From positions 46,745,169-46,805,168 of the forward strand of contig OX485806.1 of NCBI GenBank assembly GCA_950295325.1: 60,000 bases of DNA, given 5' to 3'. Source of the stretch: Polytrichum commune (lineage: Eukaryota > Streptophyta > Polytrichopsida > Polytrichales > Polytrichaceae). The notes below the pieces were generated by a model. It saw nothing but the letters and a program-made list of their open reading frames with translations. It was not told the DNA's origin and ran no database searches. Positions 33,425 through 44,636 of this stretch are shown piece by piece; positions within the stretch are counted from its first letter, which is position 1; each line of letters starts with the position of its first letter. Both the position numbers and the translations under genes were made by a program.

Positions 33425-34480
33425 CAACCATCGTCACCCCATCAAGGTTGGCAACTGCAGAGATAGCCGCAAGCGCATCGATGCCCTCATCGAGGAGCAA
33501 ATCGAGCGAACGCCCCAAGCCACTCATAGCAAAATCGTCCTTGAAGCCAGCAAGGACCTTGTAGGTGAGTTCCTCCTCTGCAATGATAGTGATCCTCATC
33601 AACTTCTTTCGTTGCAAGAACTTGAGCCCGTTTTTGATCGGTGCAAGGAGTTGAATTCCCCCCACCTCCGAAACAAGGTTACCACCTTCAAATACTTACG
33701 TAGGTTAGGAGTTATGGATGGCATCGCCAAGCTTAGAGGTGTCAGCACTTGGGCCTATGTCCAGCGGAATCAATTCCTGGGCCAAGGTGACGAGATGGAC
33801 AAAGTTTTTGTTTTCAAGATATCCGAAATCGGCCCTGGTAGTGGGGTCGACTTGGTTAGGCGATTGCAACCTGGCGGGGATCTTGAGCATGCTTGGATCA
33901 TGTCCGACCATGTCAAACGCGTCGCCAAGTGGACCACCATGGCCTGCCACGTATACGACGGAACCTACCAGCGCGTTATGACCATCGTTTGCTGCGACTT
34001 TCAATCCGAGGACAAGGATGCTCAAGTGTTTTTTTGGCACAACCTCAACCATGTCATGGCTAGGCATGGAATTCCCAAGCCTCACTTCAAAGGATTCATG
34101 GCAGACAGTGCACAAGCCAATTGGAATGTCGTTAGGATTGTCTACGGGTCCGGAGATCCAAAGGTTCCCATCGATGGGTGCGAGAGAACCTGCTACTTCC
34201 ATTGGACCCAATCTTTGGGAAAACACACCAAACTCTATATCAAGCACGACTTGCAAGACCAATACAAGCGTCTATGCCTCCAGTTTCGCAATCCATCCTC
34301 TATACTTTAGGCAGAGTCGAGGTACCTCGCCATCAAGGCCTGGTGGGCTTCGTCTAACTGCACATCCAAAGAGGGGTTGAAACACCTTCAACTTTGGTTG
34401 GCCTTCTGGCACTTTCGATATCAACAATGGGGTGGATTCATGGAATTGGTGTGTCTTTGGTGTTATTATTTTTTGTGTTA
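33425..34480 (+). pseudogene. MULE-like transposase-related pseudogene
   Basis: The frame is open from about 33425 through HPIKVGNCRDSRKRIDALIE, past the Met at 33612, to TAG at 34308-34310. It then resumes in the same frame (AESRYLAIKAWWASSNCTSK, LWLAFWHFRYQQWGGFMEL) to about 34480. The core resembles a MULE-type DDE transposase domain: Asp in CHVYDGTYQRVM, a central DAQVFFWHNLNHVM, Asp in GFMADSAQANWNVV, then a C-x2-HW motif in ERTCYFHWTQSL. The downstream KAWW...HFRYQQWGGFM block would be the C-terminal region. One TAG within the conserved region and absent terminal inverted repeats indicate a dead fragment. The superfamily call rests on motif order, and the family could instead be a plant-specific transposase-derived gene. 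Confidence 0.55.
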
Positions 34481-34840
34481 TTACGGCCGATTTGGCGACA
34501 ATAGACGATGATGCGGCGATAATCCTTTCATCCTCTCATGAAATGACAAAGACTTTGAAGATTCACCTACCACCTTCACCTCTTCCGTTTCGATCGACTT
34601 GTCTTCATTCAAATCAACGTCCTTCTCCGGCACATCCACTCGCCTCTTATCATTTTTGGCAGATCGTTTTTGTTCCTCCTCCACCCTAAACCTCCATGCT
34701 TGTGTGGACTACGAAAATGGAGTCATTTCGTCGTCATCACTATATCGATTTGCAGCACCTTTATCATGTTCCGGGGATGGATTAAAATGAACATGTGGAT
34801 CTCCTAGACTTCTAATTTCCTTCTCCCATCCTAGGCCACC
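34481..34840. other. Short unassigned interval
   Basis: A 67-codon Lys/Glu-rich ORF lies on the minus strand (34481-34684). No family is recognised. The interval ends at the AAACA target duplication of copy B. Confidence 0.3.
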
Positions 34841-34855
34841 AAACATGTGGGAGTC

Positions 34856-35831
34856 TGTCGCGCACCTCTCCATGAGGAGTGCCCGAAACACCATGGGCAC
34901 AAGGGGGACCCCGGAGTGACACCCGGGACTTGTGGCGCCGTTGGTGAGAGGGCCCAAGTGATCCTAGTGTGGGTGAGGGCCCCGGGCGTTGGGAACGCCT
35001 CCCACCCACGGAGACTAGGAGGCACAAGGGTAAGGCCATGAGCTATGCGTAGCTCATGGCGTGGTGATTCTAGAAAGCTCAAGAACACCTCAATCGGAGG
35101 TGTGAGCTAGGAGTTATGGCCATTTGAGTGGGGCGCTGTCCCGGGACAGCGCCCTGGTACAGCAGTGCCTGGGAGTGATTCCCGGGACTGCCAAGGTTCA
35201 AACAGGCATAACTTCCTCAAGACTTGCCCGAATGGGGCAAGTTAGCAGTCCATCGGCATCTACGTGAAGCGTAGATGAAGATAGAGTGGTTGGCTGTTAT
35301 GATCAGACATCATACAAGGAAGTTATGATGGTCTGAAGCTGCTGGGGGGTTCTAGGCCCAGCAGCTAAAGGAGAATGTCCACTTGGCCCCAACTCTTGGT
35401 AGAGAGACAAGAGGTTGGTTGACGGTGGGGTAGGGGCCCCGCGTAAAGTCCTAGAGGCTTATATGGGTGAGGTGGTGTGGCCTCACCCACCCGAGGCCGA
35501 ACGGCAAGGCCTCCATGGGCTTTGGCCTATTGTGAGGCCATAGTTGCCTAGTATGGTTCGGGTTGTTGTAGTGTTGCTCCGGCAACGCGATGATCAACAT
35601 AGGATTGGACTTCCATGGATGGAAGTCCACATTGGGGAAATGGGTTACCGATTAAGGGGTGAGTCCCGAAAGCAAAGTAGGAGGGTTGGTTCCCTCCTAT
35701 GAACTATTGGTCCGGGGTTAGAGGAGCTAACCATTAGCATGGCGGTATGCGAAGGGTTAGCCACTCGTAACCTTTGCTAGAATTGAAAATTGGCAAGATG
35801 GTCAAGGGGGGGCCTAGCAAGGGTTGCGACA
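34856..35831 (+). mobile_element. Chromovirus solo LTR with GAGTC target duplication, nested in copy B
   Basis: The 976-bp block TGTCGCGCACC...GGGTTGCGACA is flanked exactly by GAGTC (34851-34855 and 35832-35836). It is nearly identical to the LTR at 22565-23533, including the perfect 22-bp palindrome (35132-35153). It must be younger than copy B, which it interrupts. Confidence 0.95.
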
Positions 35832-36424
35832 GAGTCCAAATTCGACGGAAATACGGGAATACGGAAATATGGATTCCATTTCCGTATTTTTCCTTGCTTA
35901 TCTGAAGGTAATAGGGTCTTTTAGGTTAAAATTAATTGTACTAGGAAATAGAGTATTCTAACCCTGCCTTGTGCGATAAAACGACTTAAAATAAGTACTA
36001 TGACCGGTCCGTCAAATAGGATGGGCGGACCGTGTAATCATGATCCGGACCAAGTAACGGACGCGCCAAGATTACCCAACGGACCGGAAGTGGCGGTTAT
36101 AATGGGTTTATGACGGTTGGGGGAAGACCGTCGGAAAACCGTTATAACCGTTTTCCGTTAACCCAAACGGTAACAGGGGAGGGTTATTTAGGAGTCCCTT
36201 CCTTCTCCTTCCCACTTTTTTCTGATTCACAAACGACGAAATTGCTGAGAGAACGAGTGGTGAGGTTGTTGTCATTTCGAGCCAGCAGCAGTTGGAGTGC
36301 TGGGACTCAGCACTTTTCAGTCACCGGCAGTTGGCTTGCCGGGACTTTGTAGCAGTTAGACGGAAGAGAGGGAATCCGGAAGAGAGAGAGAGTTGCAAGC
36401 CGGAAAGTTAGAAGGGAGAGGAAA

Positions 36425-37315
36425 ATGCAGGAAACACGGGAAGAGGATCAGCGGGAACCCATCCCGATTCCGCTGAAAGCCCTCACCCCTGCAATTCCGA
36501 GGGAGGACAGAGAGCTGCAAGAGCTCGCGGAGGATCTCCGGGTCATGGGTTGTGCGGGATTGCTCTCTAAACCGTGGAACCTCAGAGCGGAAGATACCCT
36601 TCGTGACTTTAAGTTCGAGAGAGGCAATCAGTGGTTAGGCACAAAGAGGAGGGATCCGGAAAATTGGACTCCGGATACCTGGAACAGGGTCTACGGGTTT
36701 CCCAGGGGGATTGCCGAAGGGTGGGCCGGCCGCCACGACGGCCTGTTCACCGGAAAGTTCAGAGGGGACGCGGATCCAAAGGACGGATTCCACCCTGGGA
36801 ACTGCCGGAATATCAAGGAGCGGAGAGTGTTAGAGTTTCTCCTGCCCATTTTCAACCCGAACAAGCCGAAGCGGATTAGCCTCACCATGGCTAATACGCT
36901 GTTTGGGGCAATGTCCGGAGTCCGACCGGTGAACTGGGGCCTGATCATCCAGGAGATAGTTGGACGGGCCCTCCCCCACATCGGCCGGAAACCCTCCTTC
37001 CTCTCCCCCTTCATTTTGCACCTCTACCAGCACTTCGACTGCATCTTGGCGGAGGAGGAGGACCTGCTAACGATAGCGGCGGATGAGGTCGCCTACAAGC
37101 TCCTTCCGGAAGCCGGAGACGTCGAGACGGAGACCTCCAACGACCCCATTCTTCCGGAAGCACCTCCCTCGTCACCCGGAAGCTCGCCGCCAACCGTCTC
37201 GAGGCCACTCGCTCCCCCTCCCCCTCCCCCTCACCATCATCCGGAAGCCGGACCCAACGCCCTTAGACGGACCTATCCGGATGGTGGTACGGATTGCCCA
37301 GTTAGCTCAGATTGA
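36425..37315 (+). pseudogene. Gag-like protein of the TCCGGA family, copy B, truncated by deletion
   Basis: The 296-codon ORF begins MQETREEDQREPIPIPLKAL and matches copy A closely through the conserved WNLRAEDTLR, NRVYGFPRG, MANTLFGAMSGVRPVNWGLI and LAEEEDLLTIAADEVAYKLL blocks and into the Pro-rich linker (residue about 278). It then runs out of frame into normally noncoding 3' sequence (RRTYPDGGTDCPVSSD) because of the internal deletion. The coiled coil and basic tail are lost. Confidence 0.8.
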
Positions 37316-38057
37316 GTAGAATCCAAGGTAGAGGTAGCCGGACAGATCCGTCAGAAGGAGAAGGGAAGGTCCGGATTAGTAAGGATTCCGGGTTGGAGGC
37401 CACCTCCGGAGTGAAGTAGGAAAAGATCCTCATTGTTCCGGATGTCCGGGTAACATCTCGGTGAGACAGTCGTGGGAGATTAGGCAAAGGTCCGGAAGGG
37501 ATCCGGACTTTACTGACCTTCCAAAGAGGTAGCCTCACTGGTGGACGGGACAATCCGGAAAGTGGTACGGGTCACCCACTCATCCCGTCGAGTCAGGTCT
37601 CCGGTCGGAATCCGGACTCCTCTGGTCACTATGGTCCCAAGAAACAATCCGGATCTCTCTGTGTGACCTGCCAAGAGGGATCTGATCAATCCGGATTGGT
37701 TGTGAGGGAGTTTCCGGATTCCAATCTTATGAAGGACGTCCTCACCGGAAGAAACCACCTATTCTAGAGGGTAGATGAAAAAAGGGGAGGTAATTATTAT
37801 AATAAGTACCTAGAAATACCATCCGGAAAGGCACACTCCAGAAAAAGGCTAAGAGTGCCCCCAAAGACCAAAAATCCGGAAATTAGGGTTTCCGGAAATT
37901 TGGCTAAGGAAGAGGAAATAAGCAGGTACGGAGAGTTCTAGACCTCCTACACTTCACAGAATCCCTGGACGATACTAGGATCATCCGGACAAAACCGGAT
38001 TAGGCACTTAAAACCGCCAATCTGGATATTTTGGTGTTCGCGTGGTCCCACAAAACA

Positions 38058-39126
38058 TGTCTCTCTCATCTCCCATTGTATGCAAGTGTATCTACAATCA
38101 TATTGGGTATGAGTCTAATTTATGTCTTCATATATATTCAGCTCCAAATAATCTCCTCGACCACAAACAATAATTGTTGCAGTCCAAGCTTTAGGATTGA
38201 CTCACATATAGGACAAAGAGAAAAGTGATGGAATAAAAACGAAGTAAGTTGGTCGCCCTTTGTATTTTGATTGACTCATTGTTCAATTATACCAATCTAA
38301 AAAAATCATTTTCATTTATTCTTTCTTGGGATCATCCTTGGTTTTAATCATGTACTTATGTATTATATTACAATTTTCCTATCATTTTAGCACTTCACGA
38401 TTTCCAAACTTAATGTGACCATTTCAAATTCAGGGTTTTTTTTAATTTTAGGACCTATGCATTGCACGGAAATAGGTCCAACTTTTATACTATTTCTGGA
38501 AGATACTAGACTGAACTTAACTATGCTCCAAACAATGGCTTCCAATGGGTATGCATGCATGTAGTTGTTCTGACATCAATTGATGTCAAAAATGTGGGGC
38601 GTTAACGTCCTACCATTGCGACCCCATCTGTTACCAGGATTATCACATGTAAGGTGCATTTTGCTTATGCTTGGTTTTGTTTCCATTGAGGTCACAAAAT
38701 ATCCACAGACATTCAATGAAGTTTGTATTTCTTTGTGCAAACTTAAGTTGGGGGTTAACGCCATACTCCATCACCTCCAATTTAAATCTCCATAAATTGT
38801 CCATGTATTTATCTTTTATAATTAAATTCAATGATTTTTATTCATTTGATGATAATACACTCTGTTGGATCTCCCTTAGACAAGAGTATTGTTTCTTTAG
38901 AAAACATGAGGACATAATTGTTTTATATAGTTACATACATTCAAATAAACTCCATGAATTGAACCGCAGATTTGAAACATGTTCATATTATAGATATTTA
39001 GTTGTTTCTTCCCATATCACTTCTGCTTGCCATAATTATTATATACTAGTCATGAAATGGGTTGTCATTCCTTGCATATGTTGTTATTATCTCAAATGCC
39101 AATTTCATTTTAGTCTACATCTAAAT
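38058..39126. other. Unassigned AT-rich sequence
   Basis: No gene is recognisable; overlapping short ORFs at 38576-39144 lack support. A perfect 18-bp palindrome TGACATCAATTGATGTCA lies at 38571-38588. Confidence 0.4.
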
Positions 39127-40061
39127 TGTCATAACCCTTGTTAGCCCCATTAACAATCTTGGCCATTTTCATTTCTAACAAGGATCATGAGCGCTAACCC
39201 TTCGCATTGTGTCATACAAATGGATAGCTTTCCTATATTGCGGACCCTTTAGTCCATAGGAGGGGGACCAACCCTCCTACACTTGCATTTGGGGCTCACC
39301 ACTTAATCAATAACCAATGGTAAGATGTGGACTCACATCCTTGAAAGTCCAATCTTTAGTTGATCATTGCGTTGCCGGAGCAATATTACAACAACCCGAA
39401 CCATACTAGGAGACTATGCCCTTACAATGGGCCAATGCTCGTAATAGATTTGGCTGGCCACACTGCCTCACCCATATAAGACTCTAGGACTTTTGGTAGG
39501 GCCCCTACCCCACCATCAAGAAACCTTTTGTTTTTTTACCAAGACTTGGAGCCAAGTAGCATTTTCCCTTAGCCGTTGGGTCTAGAAGCCCCTAGCAGCT
39601 TTAGCCCATCACAAATTCTTTGTATGATGTCTCATGTAACAAAAAACCACTCCATCGTCATCTACGCTTCACGTACAAGCCAATGGACTTTTCACTTGTC
39701 CCTATTTGGCCAAACATTGAGAAAGTTATCCCTAGCGCCATTCCCAAGCCAAATCTACAATAGGGCGCTATCCCAGAACAGTGCCCCACTCAAATTGCCA
39801 TATCTCCTAGCTCACACCTTTGTTTTAGATCTCCTTGAGCATTCAAGAATTTGCACGTCATAAGCTACGCATAGCTCATGGCCTTACCTTGGTGCCTCCT
39901 AGTCTTTGTAAGGGGGAGGCGTTCCCAACGCCCGGGGCCCTCACCCACACTAGGATCACTTGGGCCTTCTCACCAACGGCGCCACAAGTCCTGGGTGTCA
40001 CTATGGGGTCCCCCTTGTTCCCATGGTGTTTCGGGCATTCTTCATAGAGAGGTACGCGACA
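39127..40061 (-). mobile_element. Chromovirus 3' LTR, minus strand, diverged
   Basis: Read on the minus strand it starts TGTCGCGTACC (40061) and ends GGGTTATGACA (39127). It is homologous to the other TGTCGC LTRs but more divergent, and its palindrome is degraded. On its right lies ATGATGGGGTGTT (minus strand), the degraded polypurine tract of the internal region at 40062-40797. Confidence 0.85.
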
Positions 40062-40797
40062 AACACCCCATCATAGGAAGTTGATGCCATCATCCACTAT
40101 ACTCGTAGTCGGCACATCAATTCTCAATTTGCCATCTTCTATGGTGTGGCATTGTGTTTATTTTAGGGCGCGACCCCCACAATGCATCTTCAAATTTGGC
40201 ATGGTCCCAAAGGTATTGTTCGTAGGTGGTTCTTTAGGGACCTTGGATCCCTCCTCTAAGGACCGAACTTAAAGTAGACCCACCTACTTTGGGATCCACT
40301 TGGGTTGCCCCTCTTTTGGGGCCTCCCCCTTGGGCTCCACTACCCTAACTTGACACATCTAGGCCGGACCTCAATGCTTTCACTAAGTTGTCTTGGTTGC
40401 AATTCCAAGATGGTTTTCCATTGTTAAGCCACGCCTCAGTTGCACAAGGATGATGCCAAGTCCCACCCGATTTGGTTTCCACTTTGCTCCTTCAAGATAT
40501 GGGTTCATGATTCTCATGTGTCAACTCTCGTTAGCTTGCGGGTAGCACTTTTATAAGTACGCGCTATCACCTTGTCCCCACCTAGACAAACCCATGGTTA
40601 AGAGGTTTTTTGGTTTTATCCAAGGCCCCTCCAAGCCATGGCCCCCAATTACTCAGCATACCCAACCTAGTTTGGCATGTCTATTCCCCCTCTTCCACTA
40701 ATGAAACACAAGTACAAGACTAGGACCTCATCTCATTTTTTTTTCTTTACACCACTAAAGTTGAATTTTATTGCCTTAAGCCAAAGAACAAATACAT
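40062..40797 (-). other. Chromovirus 3' noncoding region, split by copia insertion
   Basis: The reverse complement matches 21830-22564. The region is interrupted at 40797/46437 by the Ty1/copia element and resumes at 46442. The interruption point carries the copia target duplication TACAT. Confidence 0.85.
40793..40797. repeat. Target-site duplication TACAT, left copy
   Basis: TACAT directly precedes the copia left LTR and recurs at 46437-46441 after the right LTR. The uninterrupted relative at about 21830 has one such site (in AGTACATGTTGT on the reverse strand), confirming the insertion. Confidence 0.85.
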
Positions 40798-41132
40798 TAT
40801 TGAAGGATTCAATAGGAGTAGAAAAAAAATTGCATAAACATTCATACATACACAAAGACATATGAACAATGCTTGGAGTGAGATAGTTTTCCTCACCCCC
40901 GGCCTTGCCTTTTATTCATAAGTTTAGATTACATTATGCCGGCCAACCCTAGCTTGGTGGCCAACCCTAACTTCAGCGGCCAACCCTAGCTTCGGCGGCC
41001 AACCCTAACTCGGCCAACCCTAAACCGAGCGTTGACTTCTCGGTTTTCGTTGACTCTTTATTTACCAATGCAACCTTTGACCAAGAGCAACATTAAGGCT
41101 TTCTTTCTCCATTCAAAACCTTTAATTCTATA
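40798..41132 (-). mobile_element. Ty1/copia 3' LTR
   Basis: A 335-bp LTR paired with 46139-46436 (298 bp). On the element strand it runs TATAGAATTAAAGG...CCTTCAATA (the 5' LTR starts TGTAGAAGG). The 37-bp length difference comes from a minisatellite of GGCCAACCCTAACTTC-like units (40940-41025), with more units here than in the 5' LTR. The pol ORF runs about 40 nt into this LTR, with its stop at 41093. Confidence 0.85.
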
Positions 41133-41605
41133 CTCCCACTTTGCGAATTGTCAAAGATTTCTAAGCCCATTGCCTTACTTAATGAATGATGCCTATCCTT
41201 TGCTAATGCTTTTGTTAGTACATCCGCTATCATATGCTCCGTAGGACAATAACTCAAACATATCTCTTCCGTCTCTAATTTCTCCCTAATGAAATGGTGT
41301 TGGATGTCGATGTGTTTGGTACGGGAGTGATGCATAGGATTCTTAGCAAGTTGTATGCAACCTTGGTTATCACACATGATGGATGTGGCTCCTTCTTGCA
41401 CATGTGGCTCCCACGTCCGCCAATAGTTGTCGTAGCCAAATCGCCTCTTTTGTACATTGGCTAGTAGCCATGTATTCCGCCTCCGTTGTGGACAATGCAA
41501 TGGTGGGTTGTTTCTTGCATTTCCACGAAATGGCTCCACGGCCCACAAGAAATACGTACCCCGTCGTAGACCGTCAGTCATTGGTGTCGCCCGCCCAATC
41601 CGCAT
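41093..41605 (-). pseudogene. Ty1/copia RNase H C-terminal part
   Basis: The minus-strand ORF carries the end of the copia RNase H domain: [60 protein letters not shown]. Its first 80 or so codons are in a different frame from the true domain, because the upstream RNase H core (FCDADWAGDTND) ends in a stop at about 41574. The pol stop at 41093 lies inside the LTR. The domain would degrade RNA in RNA:DNA hybrids. It is broken by frameshifts. Confidence 0.8.
41133..41143 (-). promoter_or_regulatory. Ty1/copia polypurine tract
   Basis: On the element strand CAAAGTGGGAG lies directly before the 3' LTR start. It is the typical copia plus-strand primer and is translated within pol as part of QSGS. 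Confidence 0.8.
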
Positions 41606-42242
41606 CGCAAAATCCTACCAAAGATATGTCGTTACCTCCAAGGGAAAGTTTGAGTTCCAAACTCCCCTTCAAATACCTTAAGATACGTTTCACGGCCATC
41701 CAATGCGACGGACCAGCCTTGGCCATGAATTGACTCACCGTACTTACTGCAAATGCAAGGTCCGGCCGTGTGCCCACCATGGCATACATGAGAGATCCCA
41801 CCGCCGCTTTGTACGGCACCCCTTCCATCTCCATTTGCACATTGCCAAATTCCTCATCCGAAAGTTTCAACAACTTGGAATTTGCATCCGATGGGGTTGC
41901 CACCAGTTTGCAATCTTCCATGTTGAAACGCCTCAACACCTCCTTGATGTAGTTTGTTTGGCTCATGGTGATGGTGTGGGTCTTCCTATCCCTTTTAAAT
42001 TGCACACCTAAACAATAATTCAACTCCCCGAGGTCACTCATCTCAAACTCTTTTTCAAGTTGCGATTTAAGCCATTTCAATTTGGTCACATCGCTCGACA
42101 ATATGATCAAGTCGTCTACGTAGATAATGGTCACCAAGATGTAATCGCCCGTTTGTTTGATATACAATGAGTGGTCCACATGACTCCTACAAAAACCTTC
42201 ATTGATGAAAAATGAATCGATTCGTTGGTACCATGCCCTCGG
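41574..42242 (-). pseudogene. Ty1/copia reverse transcriptase C-terminal part and RNase H start
   Basis: In frame with the upstream RT segment after a TAG at about 42240. The sequence reads PRAWYQRIDSFF, then DHSLYIKQTGDYILVTIIYV, the catalytic YVDDL box (about 42110-42122), LGELNYCLGVQFKRDRKTHT, PYKAAVGSLMYAMVGTRPDL and the RNase H entry FCDADWAGDTND. Catalytic aspartates are intact. The frame is broken at both ends. Confidence 0.88.
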
Positions 42243-43265
42243 CTATTGCTTAAGCCCGTACAACGCTTTGATGAGTTTACACACAAGATATTCTTTGCCC
42301 TTTTGCACAAACCCCTCGGGTTGGTCCATATAAATGACCACTTCCAACACGCCGTTCAAAAACGCCGTTTTCACGTCCATTTGGTGAATCTCCCAATCCA
42401 TGGCCGCCGCTATGGCTAGGATACACCGAATCGTGATGAACTTGGCCACGGGTGCAAAGGTCTCGTCGAAGTCCACTCCCGCCACTTGAGAATAACCCTT
42501 TGCCACCAACCATGTTTTGTACCTTATGATGTTGCCCAATGCATCATGTTTGGTGCGAAACACCCATTTGCACCCAACACTCCTACGACCCTCATGAAGG
42601 GTGCTCAACTCCCACGTTCCGTTGGCCACAGGCGAGTCGTACTCCTCTTGCATTGCGGTCTCCCACTTGCTCGCATCCTCAGATCGCATGGCCTCACACA
42701 AATTCAACGGGTCGTCCACAAGTGCCACATTGGCACGTTCTCGTTCGTATTGGGGAAGAATGTGATTTTTCCACCATTCTCTGCGTGGCCGCCGTTCCCT
42801 CAAAGGATACCTTCCATCCTTACCAAAATTCTCTTCATTGCCATCACTCAATGTGCGCATTGCATCACGAACATTCGCTCTATTGCCATCACTCATTGCA
42901 TGCGGTTGCGGAGCCTCACCAAGTCTCTCATCCGTGCCATCACTCAATGTTGGTCCTTGATTTTGAGCCACATTATCTCCCACTCTCTCCTTACACTCAT
43001 CATTATGCTCACGTTTTGGAGATTCGTCCACAATGACCACATTTGGTCCTTTATTTCTCCCACTTGGACGTATCTCCGAATCACCCACCATGCTTGTAGA
43101 ATCCTCTAAGAATTCCACGACCCTACATTTTATGATTTTCTTTTTTTGCAAACACATAAGCCTATAGGCCTTAGTACCTGCACAATATCCTAGAAACAAA
43201 TATTTGGTGCTTTTGGCGTCGAGCTTACCCTCTTCTCGTCCGGCACCATTGCATACGCCAAGCAT
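42243..43265 (-). pseudogene. Ty1/copia integrase C-terminus and reverse transcriptase N-terminal part
   Basis: The frame begins in the integrase C-terminal region (KLDAKSTKYLFLGYCAGTKA), passes a variable linker with repeated AMSDGN/TLSDGN units, and enters RVT_2-type RT: WETAMQEEYDSPVANGTWEL, SVGCKWVFRTKHDALGNIIR, VAGVDFDETFAPVAKF, HQMDVKTAFLNGVLEVVIYM, LIKALYGLKQ. It ends at a TAG where relatives read Ser. It is one frame off the integrase ORF because of an indel near 43210. Confidence 0.88.
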
Positions 43266-44593
43266 CCAAACACTCGCATATGCGCAACGCTAGCTTTCCT
43301 CCCGCTCCACGCTTCCTCGGGAGTTATGAGCTCCAATGCCTTTGTTGGACACCGGTTTCTCGTATAAACCGCGTTCACCACCGCTTCCGCCCAAAATGAT
43401 TTGTCGAGCTTTTGAGCATGGATCATGCTCCTCGCCATCTCTACAATGGTACGATTCGCACGTTCCGCCACTCTGTTTTGTTGCGGCCGATACGGTGTAG
43501 ACGTTTCTTTGGAGATGCCGTGGTCCACCAAAAACTTCATGAATGCCTTGGACATGAACTCTCCGCCATTGTCCGAGCGAAACGCCTTGATCTTGTGCTC
43601 GGATTGCGTTTCCACAAGCGCCTTGAATTCCTTGAACCGTATGAAACATTCGTCTTTGGTCTTCAACACGTACAACCACACCTTCCTCGAGAAGTCGTCA
43701 ATGAAGGTGACAAAATACTTTGCACCACCCATGAGTGTAGTGCGCATGGGTCCGCATACGTCGGAGTGCACAATTTCCAAAGGCTTTGTGGCTTGTCTCG
43801 CTCCTTCGGTGGGAAATGACAACCGATGTTGTTTGCCTTCAATGCATGCTTCGCAAACCAAAGGCGAAGGACAAGAAACTTTGGTGAGGTCGATGCCGGT
43901 CACCATGCTCCGGAGTGCACGTACGCCTTTCTCGTTCAAATGACCGAGGCGGCGGTACCAAAGTTGGAGACCTCCGTCTCCTCCATTAGATTGCACCAAG
44001 TTGGCCGCATCCATTCCGTGTACCTTTACAAAATGCAAGTGATACAAATTTCCCTCCCGAGGTGCAATGGCAACGGGATGACCATCGGAAGCCCGAATGA
44101 TGCATTCGTTGATGTTGAATTATACCTTCAAACCGCTCGACACAAGTTTGCTCACCGAGAGCAAATTGGCATGCAATTTCGGTACATGGAGGCATTCATT
44201 GATGCGGATCTTATTAATCTTGCCTCTCACCATCACCTCCGCCACAATGGATCCAATACCGATGGCCTCCAAGATGCTATCATCTCCCAAATGTACACTT
44301 CATGAAGTGAATACTTTATATGTATCGAATGCGAGGCGATGAGAGGTCATGTGCTTCGTTGCTCCGGAATTTATTATCCATTCCGACATGTTCCGCGCAT
44401 GAGGTGTGTGTTGCACGGTGAATGCAAAATCGGCGTCATCCTTCACAATCTTGGCGTTCTCCCTCTCTTTGTTCTTGGCCTTGTAACAAAACCGGGCAAT
44501 GTGACCCAGTTTGCCACAATAAAAGCACGTTCGTGTGCCTTGCCCAATTTGGCGTGAAGACGATGTATCCATCTTACCTTGCCGCATCCTCAT
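43190..44593 (-). pseudogene. Ty1/copia nucleocapsid zinc knuckle, protease and integrase
   Basis: One frame, broken by TGA at about 44302 and TAA at about 44120, covers three domains. The zinc knuckle CFYCGKLGHIARFC (C-x2-C-x4-H-x4-C) lies near 44540. The protease active-site region reads WIINSGATKHMT near 44380, where relatives have Asp, so the catalytic Asp is Asn here. The integrase has a GAG-pre-integrase zinc region (LWYRRLGHLNEKGVR, CEACIEGKQHRLSF) and a DDE core with Asp in IVHSDVCGPM, Asp in FRSDNGGEF and Glu in NRVAERANRT. Integrase would insert the cDNA into the genome. The frame shifts near 43210. Confidence 0.88.
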
Positions 44594-44636
44594 TTCGCAG
44601 GTCTTTCTCCTTGCGCTTTGATACCTCGTGCATTAA

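Larger units (their letters stand above)
34846..38052 (+). mobile_element. TCCGGA-family element, copy B, with both termini and AAACA target duplication
   Basis: It starts TGTGGGAGTC at 34846 and ends GTGGTCCCACA at 38052. AAACA lies directly outside both ends (34841-34845, 38053-38057), which defines a complete insertion. A chromovirus solo LTR is nested 10 bp inside the left end (34856-35831). The 5' region (CGGAAATACGG repeats, AACGG-rich segment) and gag-like start are intact. About 1.7 kb in the middle is deleted, with the junction near 37258 at CGCCCTTAGACGG. Without the nested LTR and its duplicated pentamer the copy is about 2.2 kb. Confidence 0.9.

Noticed and set aside
40940-41025. 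Interstitial telomere array
   Set aside because: CCCTAA words occur but are spaced within GGCCAACCCTAACT units rather than in contiguous TTTAGGG repeats. It is an LTR minisatellite.
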